A DNA stretch of 5,070 nucleotides, from assembly GCA_016182225.1 (NCBI GenBank), contig JACOXV010000032.1, positions 1-5,070 on the forward strand. The letters run 5' to 3'. The notes under the pieces are model-generated. The model saw nothing but the letters and a program-made list of their open reading frames with translations, had not been told where the DNA came from and did no database searches. The stretch's first letter is position 1; every line of letters starts with the position of its first letter. A program made the position numbers and the translations under genes. Source of the DNA: Candidatus Levyibacteriota bacterium (lineage in GTDB: Bacteria; Patescibacteriota; Microgenomatia; Levybacterales; UBA12049). Below are positions 1 to 4,555 of this stretch, one piece after another.

Positions 1-552
1 TATTAATTCTTTTATTTCTTCATTTGGAAATTCACCAATTTCATAAGACTGCGGACTAGATGACGATCCCATCAATTCTCCCTGTGAATTTACCTGTACT
101 CCTACTTCTACACTTCCAAAGAAGTTATCTTCATTTGAAAATCTAATCGTTAAGTAAAGATCAGGACTAAAATATCCTTCTGTAAATCTATAACGAGGAT
201 CAGTCATCCCGTCTTTAAAATAGTAACAGTCCATTTCGGCTATCTGAGAGTCGCTTACGGTTTCGAAGTCAAAGAAAAAATAGTTTCCGGGATTTTCGTA
301 GAGTTTGTCGTGAAGATCTTGAAAATAAGATTCGTCTGATTCAGTATTTAAAAAAAATTCTATTGCATTATAAATATCATATTGCATTTTTTCTTCATCT
401 GGGACAACTCCTGTTTCCTCAGTTAAAGTATGAGAAAAAATTAGGTCGGAACCAGATGTTTGTGGTTCAATGATGGGAAGAACCGGCTCTAACGCTTGCT
501 GTGGATTGGGCGTTGTAGCTACGGCTAAGGATAATAGAAATTCTTTCAGCAT
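1..552 (-). CDS. Unrecognised, possibly exported protein (5' part; runs off the left edge)
   Basis: An uninterrupted reading frame of 184 codons runs from an ATG at 552-550 to base 1 with no stop, so the C-terminus lies outside the window. The N-terminus is MLKEFLLSLAVATTP: one Lys, a short hydrophobic run (about residues 5-12) and an AVA site followed by a Thr/Pro/Gln-rich stretch. This is compatible with a very short signal peptide but not convincing as one. The rest is acidic and rich in Phe and Tyr, with a single Cys near residue 106. The region around residues 120-165 (for example RFTEGYF, YLTIRF, VEVGVQV) reads like alternating beta strands, suggesting a small beta-rich domain. I do not recognise a family. 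An in-frame TGA lies upstream inside the -35 box, so this ATG is the first possible one. The -10 box ends 6 bases before it, predicting a leaderless transcript. It is divergent from the DUF3175 gene. Confidence 0.8.
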   Translation of the reverse strand, partial: MLKEFLLSLAVATTPNPQQALEPVLPIIEPQTSGSDLIFSHTLTEETGVVPDEEKMQYDIYNAIEFFLNTESDESYFQDLHDKLYENPGNYFFFDFETVSDSQIAEMDCYYFKDGMTDPRYRFTEGYFSPDLYLTIRFSNEDNFFGSVEVGVQVNSQGELMGSSSSPQSYEIGEFPNEEIKELI

Positions 553-558
553 TCCGCA

Positions 559-586
559 ATTATAACAATAGAGGCTGATATGTCAA
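559..586 (-). promoter_or_regulatory. Consensus sigma70-type promoter of the left-edge gene
   Basis: On the minus strand there is a perfect -35 TTGACA (586-581), a 16-bp spacer and a perfect -10 TATAAT (564-559). The start codon begins 6 bases after the -10, where transcription normally starts, so the predicted mRNA has essentially no 5' leader. The -35 sits where the -35 zone of the divergent DUF3175 promoter would be, so the two polymerase footprints should overlap. Confidence 0.8.
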
Positions 587-602
587 TCAAAAATAACATC
601 AG

Positions 603-611
603 TGATAAAAT
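603..611 (+). promoter_or_regulatory. Extended -10 promoter of the DUF3175 gene
   Basis: TGA-TAAAAT at 603-611 gives a TGn extension directly joined to a -10 that differs from TATAAT at one base. No good -35 lies 16-18 bases upstream, as is usual for extended -10 promoters. The ATG follows after 6 bases, so the transcript is predicted to be leaderless. Confidence 0.55.
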
Positions 612-617
612 ATATGC

Positions 618-893
618 ATGGCTACTGATAGAAAATGGTCGGGAGAGGTTACCAAACATAGTATTGTTTTGGATTTGGAAGAAGGGGTTTTTACGTGGAG
701 TGATCCTAAAAAAATCGCCAAAAGTTTGAAAAAATCCGCGGATGAAAGCAGCCGGCGAAAAGCAAAACCTTTTCAATCAGCTATGTCTATGCTTAATTTC
801 TACATCAACCGCGCCGGGAAGAACTTGAAACCAGAAAGAAAAAAGATTCTTGAACAGGCAAAAATAGAACTTCGAAAGCTTTTTGGAAAATAA
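618..893 (+). CDS. DUF3175 family protein
   Basis: This 91-residue basic protein matches my memory of the DUF3175 family along its whole length. It has an N-terminal WSGEVTKHS, then LDLEEGVFTW (about residues 18-27), DPKKIAKSLKKSADES (29-44) and the hallmark SAMSMLNFYINRAGKNL (about 54-70). A charged C-terminal helix ends in LRKLFGK. The length is normal for the family, so the gene looks intact. The family has no established function. Its Lys/Arg-rich helical character would suit nucleic-acid or protein binding, but that is only inference. There is no Shine-Dalgarno, because the predicted transcript starts at about the ATG. The gene is convergent with the 45-aa gene, with only 11 bases between their stop codons. 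Confidence 0.88.
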   Translation: MATDRKWSGEVTKHSIVLDLEEGVFTWSDPKKIAKSLKKSADESSRRKAKPFQSAMSMLNFYINRAGKNLKPERKKILEQAKIELRKLFGK

Positions 894-901
894 CCATTTT
901 C
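886..901. terminator. Weak AT-rich hairpin at the convergent gene ends
   Basis: GAAAAT (886-891), tetraloop AACC and ATTTTC (896-901) form a 6-bp stem that includes the DUF3175 stop codon. It could end transcription from either side of this 11-bp convergent gap. The stem is AT-only except for one pair, and the U-tract after it on the plus strand is broken (TTTCTAC), so this is a tentative call. Confidence 0.25.
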
Positions 902-904
902 TTT

Positions 905-1042
905 CTACATTGCAGTCTTTTTGTGTTTGAAGAATTCTATTTGACGCAAGCGCTTTTTAGCTTCCTCTTTGGTTTTATACGTTCCCATATTCCTCCCTTT
1001 TTCAGAAAGAACTCTGAAGCCCTCTTTAACTTTCCTTATCAT
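905..1042 (-). CDS. Small basic protein of 45 aa (EEAKKRL...FFKHKK type)
   Basis: ATG at 1042-1040 and TAG at 907-905 enclose 45 codons. The product starts MIRKVKEGFRVLSEKG, continues GTYKTKEEAKKRLRQIEFF and ends in KHKKTAM. The layout reads as a short beta hairpin (residues 3-23, with a tight EKG turn) and then an amphipathic helix (24-38) with a basic tail. I recognise this pattern, beta hairpin then K-T/S-K-x-E-A-x-x-R-L-x-Q-I-E-x-F-K-H-K, as a very common unnamed small protein in Patescibacteria and in some phages. Its function is not known to me. The strict agreement with that pattern is the main reason to accept such a short gene. A -10-like TATAGT lies 8 bases upstream of the ATG, and no Shine-Dalgarno is present. 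Confidence 0.8.
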   Translation of the reverse strand: MIRKVKEGFRVLSEKGRNMGTYKTKEEAKKRLRQIEFFKHKKTAM

Positions 1043-1050
1043 AAAAGCAG

Positions 1051-1056
1051 ACTATA
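1051..1056 (-). promoter_or_regulatory. -10 box of the 45-aa gene
   Basis: TATAGT on the minus strand (1056-1051) differs from TATAAT at one base and sits 8 bases before the ATG. The best -35 candidate, TTAATC (1080-1075) at 18 bp, is poor. Spacing to the start codon fits the leaderless pattern seen at the other promoters here. Confidence 0.45.
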
Positions 1057-1126
1057 AAACCATGTTTGGATTTTGATTAAAAACAAGTATCAATAACGTA
1101 TGAATAGTAGCAGGTTTGATCGTGTT

Positions 1127-1152
1127 ACTTCAATACTTTAAAGTATTGAAGT
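1127..1152. promoter_or_regulatory. Perfect 26-bp palindrome, candidate operator
   Basis: ACTTCAATACTTT (1127-1139) is followed at once by its exact reverse complement (1140-1152), giving two-fold symmetry with no spacer. It lies between two divergent promoters, 32 bases upstream of the -35 of the DUF1284-like gene and about 70 bases upstream of the -10 of the 45-aa gene. A gapless palindrome of this length is typical of a site for a dimeric or tetrameric repressor. As RNA it could form a hairpin with only a minimal loop. No U-tract follows on either strand, so a terminator is less likely. No known regulator motif is recognised. Confidence 0.6.
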
Positions 1153-1184
1153 CCTTCACTTCCTATTTTAGTAGAAGCATTTGA

Positions 1185-1213
1185 TTGAGATTTAAATAGT
1201 CTTATAGTATAAT
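1185..1213 (+). promoter_or_regulatory. Promoter of the DUF1284-like gene
   Basis: TTGAGA (1185-1190) acts as -35, followed by a 17-bp spacer and a perfect -10 TATAAT (1208-1213). Six bases separate the -10 from the ATG at 1220, so transcription should begin at or next to the start codon. No ribosome binding site fits in that space. Confidence 0.75.
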
Positions 1214-1219
1214 ATAGAG

Positions 1220-1804
1220 ATGCTAAGTACGGAAATCTTTCAACGTTGGAAGCCAAGAACCGATCCTGAGATTATTAATGCAACTCCTTTTGTAATCAGG
1301 GGACATCACCTTGCAAATCTTATACCGATAGCTGTTAATTGGTCGTCTCCCAGTGAGGCTGCGCAAAAATTAGTTTCCAATATTGGAAGATATCGTTGTT
1401 TCTATGCAGTTGATGTATTAGGAAATACCGAGGAAGAAAGAGATGCATTTCAAGAAAACTTAACAAGGTATTTTGAGAGATTTAGAAGTCTACCGCCGGA
1501 TTTTCCCGTGAGAATCACTGCTGGTCAGGAAGACGGAATATGTGCAGGATGTGCAGTAGGAAATCATTGTGCGAAAAAAGAAAATAGCGATGAAGATGCT
1601 GAATATGTTTCTGAATTTATCCAGAGAGCAGCGGAACTTTCCACAGAAGGAAGACCGACTGGACAATTGGAACGAGACAATGGGGAGCCTATGGCACAAG
1701 TTGGATTGATGCACGCTGGAAGCGAAGATGAAAAGTCGGCTGAAGATCAATTTTCTGTCATAACAACCGCTCAAGTTGTGAGAGAGGTTCTAAGAAACTG
1801 GTAA
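1220..1804 (+). CDS. DUF1284-like protein with HHL and Cys-cluster motifs
   Basis: This is a 194-residue protein, predicted cytoplasmic because no signal or membrane segment is visible. Two signatures match what I know of DUF1284 (COG3543): FVIRGHHLANL at about residues 24-34, and GQEDGICAGCAVGNHC at about 102-117. The second gives Cys108, Cys111 and Cys117, with His29 and His30 as possible partners. The family is usually described as a predicted metal or iron-sulfur binding protein of unknown role. The middle (about 70-90) and the region 125-140 look helical and charged. The C-terminal part beyond the Cys cluster is acidic and I cannot place it. It may be lineage-specific. The start is fixed by the -10 box 6 bases upstream. 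The 26-bp palindrome farther upstream may control it. No terminator hairpin is evident after the stop. Confidence 0.75.
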   Translation: MLSTEIFQRWKPRTDPEIINATPFVIRGHHLANLIPIAVNWSSPSEAAQKLVSNIGRYRCFYAVDVLGNTEEERDAFQENLTRYFERFRSLPPDFPVRITAGQEDGICAGCAVGNHCAKKENSDEDAEYVSEFIQRAAELSTEGRPTGQLERDNGEPMAQVGLMHAGSEDEKSAEDQFSVITTAQVVREVLRNW

Positions 1805-1821
1805 AAAAATAAATAGTTTCT

Positions 1822-1854
1822 TTTATGCTCGCCCTCGACGACTAAAATCCGCAT
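1822..1854 (-). pseudogene. Truncated 5' relic of a response-regulator gene
   Basis: On the minus strand, ATG at 1854-1852 opens MRILVVEGEHK, which is nearly the standard N-terminus of OmpR-type response regulators (MRILVVEDEHK). The first beta strand is present. The acidic residue expected at position 8, part of the Mg2+-binding pair beside the phosphorylation site, is Gly. After codon 11 the resemblance stops. The frame continues as low-complexity sequence into the antisense of the DUF1284-like gene and ends at a TGA at 1773-1771 after 27 codons. A strong extended -10 precedes it. GC content is visibly higher here than in the flanks. The simplest reading is that a response-regulator gene was lost by deletion, leaving its promoter and first codons. 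A chance match of 10 of 11 residues with an upstream promoter is unlikely but possible. Confidence 0.6.
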
Positions 1855-1866
1855 TGCTCCGCCTAG

Positions 1867-1875
1867 ATTATATCA
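1867..1875 (-). promoter_or_regulatory. Extended -10 promoter ahead of the response-regulator relic
   Basis: TGA-TATAAT on the minus strand (1875-1867) is a perfect extended -10. Twelve bases separate it from the relic ATG at 1854. The weak -35 candidate is TTCAGC (1896-1891). If still active, it would make RNA antisense to the 3' end of the DUF1284-like gene. Confidence 0.5.
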
Positions 1876-1904
1876 CTTATCTGAATTTTTGCTGAAAATA
1901 AACA

Positions 1905-3104
1905 TTACTTGCGGATAAAAAGGAGTGCGTTGGGGATTGCACGGCCGGGTCCTACTTTATATCCTCCAGACCAAAGTGCGGTTGAGCCCCCACTGTCAAG
2001 GTTTAGAGCGTTTTGAATCCCCATGGCGTGCAACACTCTGGCCATCTGGGCCGCGTTGACGCCATGAACTACACCGATATAAACAGTTGATCCGCTAGAT
2101 CCAACAAAACTCCTGCTTCCTGCTCCCGCCCTTTTTACTTCATCGTCTCCTCCAAAAACCACATTTCCACCCGAGACTAATAATGGTTGATTAGCCAAGA
2201 CAGCATCTACTTCCGTATCCCTCCCCCATTGGAGAGATTGAGAGACGTACCGAGCGCTTCCTCCTGAGAAAATTACAGCCGGAACAGTGCTGTAGACATT
2301 ATTGTCCGAATTAAAGTATTTTTTATTTTTGTTCATAAGAAGAGTATCGAAAGAATTGGCTTTTCCTGCACAGCTAGGGTAAGAGGCTGGACAGAAATAT
2401 GATCCGTTGATTCCAGCAAAAGCTCCATTTCTTCCAACATAATCACCAAGAGGCAAAACAGGACAATTATCCCTGCAGTCGCTGTCCGATGCTGTATCTA
2501 CAATTACTCTTGTAGAGTTGAGATCTGCAGTTACGATGTCAACCAGAAAAGTGCCGAAATCTGTTTTTACGTTTTGCCTTGAATATCCTGATCCGGGCGG
2601 AGTATTATTAACCGCCACATTTGCCGCGCTTGCAATATTTGAAGTGCCGGTTTTGGGCGCTTCTTTGCCGATTTTTAAGTCTAGACTAGCTAAATCTGCT
2701 GATGCTGACGAATAGTTTCTTTTCGCAAGCAGGCTCAAAATAGAGGCAAAGGATTTCTCATATTCGGAAACATTTCTTTTCTGATCTTTGGCGTCAACGA
2801 TTTTTTCATAAACACTCACGGTTTGTACATATGTTTTTTCGATATTTGCTATTTTTACTTCAAGATCTTTATTAATTTTATATTGGTCCTGTGATTTTAA
2901 ATTATTCAATTCTTTTTGAATTTGTTGGTTGGAATTTATTAATTGTTTGTTGAGATTTGTGGTTTTAGAAAGGTTCGTATATACAACTGAAAGAATGAAA
3001 AGAAAGACTATAAATAATCCTGATGGCAATAAAAGAATCCTCACGTTCTTTATGGGAAAACTTTTGGGACGAGGTATATAAGATTTTATTTTCGAAGATA
3101 CCAT
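1905..3104 (-). CDS. Membrane-anchored phosphodiester glycosidase (NAGPA domain)
   Basis: This is a 399-residue protein. A basic N-terminus is followed by one membrane helix (about 22-43), a probable coiled coil (about 45-115), a Ser/Ala/Pro/Gly-rich linker (about 130-178) and a C-terminal NAGPA-type domain (about 182-399). The domain shows GAFAGINGSYF (227-237), GSRSFVG (329-335), an Ile/Val-rich strand then HG (342-348), and NLDSGGSTALW (368-378). These are hallmarks of the phosphodiester glycosidase family, whose best-known member removes GlcNAc from a phosphodiester-linked sugar. With N-in topology, the domain acts outside the membrane, so the likely substrate is a surface glycan or phosphosugar polymer (inference). 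Cys210, 214, 238 and 245 could form disulfides. The ATG directly abuts the TAA of the 107-aa gene (TAAATG), in the same frame, and has no Shine-Dalgarno. Translation is probably coupled. It is the last gene of the operon, and I see no clear terminator. Confidence 0.88.
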   Translation of the reverse strand: MVSSKIKSYIPRPKSFPIKNVRILLLPSGLFIVFLFILSVVYTNLSKTTNLNKQLINSNQQIQKELNNLKSQDQYKINKDLEVKIANIEKTYVQTVSVYEKIVDAKDQKRNVSEYEKSFASILSLLAKRNYSSASADLASLDLKIGKEAPKTGTSNIASAANVAVNNTPPGSGYSRQNVKTDFGTFLVDIVTADLNSTRVIVDTASDSDCRDNCPVLPLGDYVGRNGAFAGINGSYFCPASYPSCAGKANSFDTLLMNKNKKYFNSDNNVYSTVPAVIFSGGSARYVSQSLQWGRDTEVDAVLANQPLLVSGGNVVFGGDDEVKRAGAGSRSFVGSSGSTVYIGVVHGVNAAQMARVLHAMGIQNALNLDSGGSTALWSGGYKVGPGRAIPNALLFIRK

Positions 3105-3428
3105 TTATTCTTTAGTTTCTTTAATATCTCTATGAAGTTCTTTCTTTAGATCATCTGCGGTTTTTTTAACTTTTTCTTCGATATTATCTATCTTGCCATT
3201 CAAAAAATCCCAAATTTTTTCATTATCGTCTTCTGCCAGGTGGTTTAAGAAAGCTTTTTTGTCTTCTTCAGAAAGTTCGGAAAGAATTGCATCGAGTATT
3301 GCGTGGTGAAGGGTAGATTCCATAATTGATATCAGGTGAAGTCTCTCTTCCCTGGAAATTTCCATATCCCCAAGCTCTAGACTTAACGTGGATGTATCAA
3401 TAAGATGTGTGTAAAAGTGATTTTTCAT
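3105..3428 (-). CDS. Small acidic helical protein of 107 aa
   Basis: The protein is almost entirely charged helix. It has no signal peptide or membrane segment. Residues 24-60 (REERLHLISIMESTLHHAIL, then LSELSEEDKKAFLNHL) look like two or three short helices. A heptad-like, Lys/Glu-rich C-terminal helix (about 70-105, IWDFLNGKIDNIEEKVKK) could be a coiled coil. I have seen similar small proteins, with a 'tL..aIL..L.eeDk..Fl' core, in Patescibacteria. It may be related to the DUF5663 type, but I am not sure of that name. It lies between the two anchored envelope proteins in a tight operon: 4 bases after the TAG of the 290-aa gene and 0 bases before the 399-aa gene. A cytoplasmic partner of one of these proteins is plausible but unproven. 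No Shine-Dalgarno precedes the ATG. Confidence 0.8.
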   Translation of the reverse strand: MKNHFYTHLIDTSTLSLELGDMEISREERLHLISIMESTLHHAILDAILSELSEEDKKAFLNHLAEDDNEKIWDFLNGKIDNIEEKVKKTADDLKKELHRDIKETKE

Positions 3429-3432
3429 AAAA

Positions 3433-4305
3433 CTATATTACATTATTTACAGGGCCCAATGGAATCTTATCCTCCGGATCGTCTATAAAAAAATATAGTA
3501 CTGGTCCCTTTGCCCTTCCGTCTACTCTTTCAAGATACTTCATCACCTCAGGTGATCCCCCAAGGTGTTTCCCGGTCCAAACGGCAGGACCGGAGTCTCC
3601 GATTACTGTTACAATAGCTCGTCCGTTGTGAGGATTAACTAAAAGCATTTTCCTGAACTTAAAGAAATCTCTGTATTCTGCCAATTTGAGATTATAGTAA
3701 GGAGCTAAGAAAGTCTGTACGGCAATATAATATTTTTCCATTTGCTTGCCTTTTTCACTAAACTCTCCGTTTTCGTTTGTAAAATATCGCCATGCCCCAA
3801 GCCCCGGAGCCATACCCGATGAGTAATAAAGATTTGCTTCATCCTGAGTCTCGAAATGAGTAGCCATTGTATCGCCCGGGTATCTGGCTAAGTGCTGTTC
3901 TGCCCCGATATAACCATAGGATCTGTTTAGCCTTTTTCCGTCAATTTCGGCTTTTGCAGTTATTCCTAAGTCTCTTTTTAATATTTCTTCAATATTTTTT
4001 TCTTCCTCCGGACTTAGCTCTCTTACTTCATCTTTTGGTAGAATCTGGGAAAGGTCTGATATAAGAAAAACGTTTTTTCCAATTTCATGTGGTTGTTCTG
4101 CAGTAGCCTCCGGAGGGGGAAGTAGCGGTTCTCCCGGCGTGGATAGCAATATAAGACTTCCTAGGGAACCTAGCGCTAATTGTTTGCTATTTTTTGATAG
4201 CCAATCAAGCGACTCTTTGTGTTTTTGCCAAAGGTCTTCTTGTAGTTTTTGGTGTCTTTGGCTCCACTTTTTTCTGAGTTTATGATACTGAGAACTATTT
4301 CCCAC
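3433..4305 (-). CDS. Membrane-anchored GDSGPAVWTGK-type protein, possible double-psi beta-barrel
   Basis: This is a 290-residue protein with a GTG start. GTG is nearly forced: an in-frame TAA lies one codon upstream and there is no internal Met before about residue 147. The N-terminal 40 residues are basic and Trp/Gln-rich. A modest hydrophobic segment (about 42-56) is followed by a Pro/Glu linker (57-75), which suggests an N-in anchored protein. The conserved-looking part has AEQHLARYPGDT (135-146), SSGMAPGLGAWRYF (162-175), KFRKMLLVNPHNGRA (216-230), GDSGPAVWTGKHLGGSPEVM (236-255) and FFIDDPEDKIPLGP (272-285). I recognise this set from uncharacterised Patescibacteria proteins. NPHNGRAIVTVIGDSGP resembles the NG(K/R)xVxVxVxDxGP strand-loop of RlpA-type double-psi barrels, so a cell-wall or glycan-active role is possible. 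This is inference. It is the first gene of the three-gene operon. Confidence 0.85.
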   Translation of the reverse strand: MGNSSQYHKLRKKWSQRHQKLQEDLWQKHKESLDWLSKNSKQLALGSLGSLILLSTPGEPLLPPPEATAEQPHEIGKNVFLISDLSQILPKDEVRELSPEEEKNIEEILKRDLGITAKAEIDGKRLNRSYGYIGAEQHLARYPGDTMATHFETQDEANLYYSSGMAPGLGAWRYFTNENGEFSEKGKQMEKYYIAVQTFLAPYYNLKLAEYRDFFKFRKMLLVNPHNGRAIVTVIGDSGPAVWTGKHLGGSPEVMKYLERVDGRAKGPVLYFFIDDPEDKIPLGPVNNVI

Positions 4306-4312
4306 TAATTAA

Positions 4313-4321
4313 AATATAACA
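4313..4321 (-). promoter_or_regulatory. Extended -10 promoter of the envelope operon
   Basis: TGT-TATATT on the minus strand (4321-4313) has the TGn extension and a -10 one base off consensus. The GTG start codon follows after 7 bases, so this GTG is probably at or beside the transcription start. No convincing -35 is seen. Its -35 zone coincides with the -10 of the divergent promoter. Confidence 0.55.
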
Positions 4322-4334
4322 CAATAGCGAATAA

Positions 4335-4343
4335 TGGTATAAT
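4335..4343 (+). promoter_or_regulatory. Extended -10 promoter of the 45-aa membrane protein
   Basis: TGG-TATAAT on the plus strand (4335-4343) is a perfect extended -10. Eight bases separate it from the ATG at 4352. The -35 zone (about 4315-4320) overlaps the -10 of the divergent operon promoter and has no good consensus. Confidence 0.65.
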
Positions 4344-4351
4344 TTTTGATA

Positions 4352-4489
4352 ATGAATTTAAGAAGTAGATTTGTAGAAATATTTATCATAGTAATAGGAA
4401 CCTTAGGTCTTCTTATTCTTTTTGCACTTTTGTACGGAATCCCTAAATTTCTTCTAGAAGAGGGACTGGAGCTTTTTAACATTAGATAA
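4352..4489 (+). CDS. Small single-pass membrane protein of 45 aa
   Basis: ATG at 4352 and TAA ending at 4489 enclose 45 codons. The product has a short basic head (MNLRSRFVE, Arg4 and Arg6), one clean hydrophobic helix (about residues 8-29, with FIIVIGTLGLLILFALLYG) and an amphipathic acidic tail (IPKFLLEEGLELFNIR). By the positive-inside rule the N-terminus should be cytoplasmic. Support comes from the perfect extended -10 promoter 8 bases upstream and the coherent membrane pattern. It is divergent from the envelope operon, so it may be co-controlled with it. I know no family for it. Small membrane proteins of this shape often modify larger membrane complexes, but nothing here names a partner. 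The stop is 66 bases from the DUF378 stop, convergent. Confidence 0.7.
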   Translation: MNLRSRFVEIFIIVIGTLGLLILFALLYGIPKFLLEEGLELFNIR

Positions 4490-4495
4490 AAATAA

Positions 4496-4531
4496 AGTCT
4501 CGCCGGAAGGACATGCCATAACGGCGAGACT
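4496..4531 (-). terminator. Rho-independent terminator of the DUF378 gene
   Basis: AGTCTCGCCG and CGGCGAGACT form a perfect 10-bp, GC-rich stem (4531-4522 with 4505-4496) around a 16-base loop. On the minus strand it is followed by TTATTTTTAT, a U-rich run, 25 bases after the DUF378 stop. On the plus strand the stem is followed by GTAAGTATAA without a U-tract, so it should work mainly in the minus direction, although it could also slow transcription from the 45-aa membrane protein gene. Confidence 0.8.
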
Positions 4532-4555
4532 GTAAGTATAATTTCAGTGGGAATC

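Noticed and set aside
546..776. Minus-strand frame of 76 codons over the DUF3175 gene
   Set aside because: It is antisense to a well-supported gene, reads through two promoters, and its composition resembles no protein family.
1100..1141. Plus-strand 13-codon frame (MNSSRFDRVTSIL) leading into the palindrome
   Set aside because: It could be a leader peptide, but there is no clear -10 or ribosome binding site, it is very short, and the stop inside the palindrome is explained by the palindrome itself.
1490..1774. Minus-strand frame of 94 codons inside the DUF1284-like gene
   Set aside because: Fully antisense to a gene with clear HHL and Cys motifs. No promoter or ribosome binding site was seen.
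1847..1916. ATCCGCA and TGCGGAT inverted pair flanking the convergent gap
   Set aside because: Only 7 bp with a spacer of over 50 bases. One arm is in the response-regulator relic and the other in glycosidase codons, so it is likely chance and no good terminator.
2518..2715. Plus-strand frame of 65 codons inside the glycosidase gene
   Set aside because: Shadow of the linker-coding part of the glycosidase, with no start signals.
3433..3445. -10-like TAATAT/TATAGT just before the 107-aa gene
   Set aside because: The boxes overlap the stop codon of the upstream gene, match consensus poorly or have the wrong spacing. Operon co-transcription explains expression without them.
3867..4064. Plus-strand frame of 65 codons inside the 290-aa gene
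   Set aside because: Its apparent Leu/Phe-rich, membrane-like composition is the antisense of a Glu/Lys-rich region, a common artefact.
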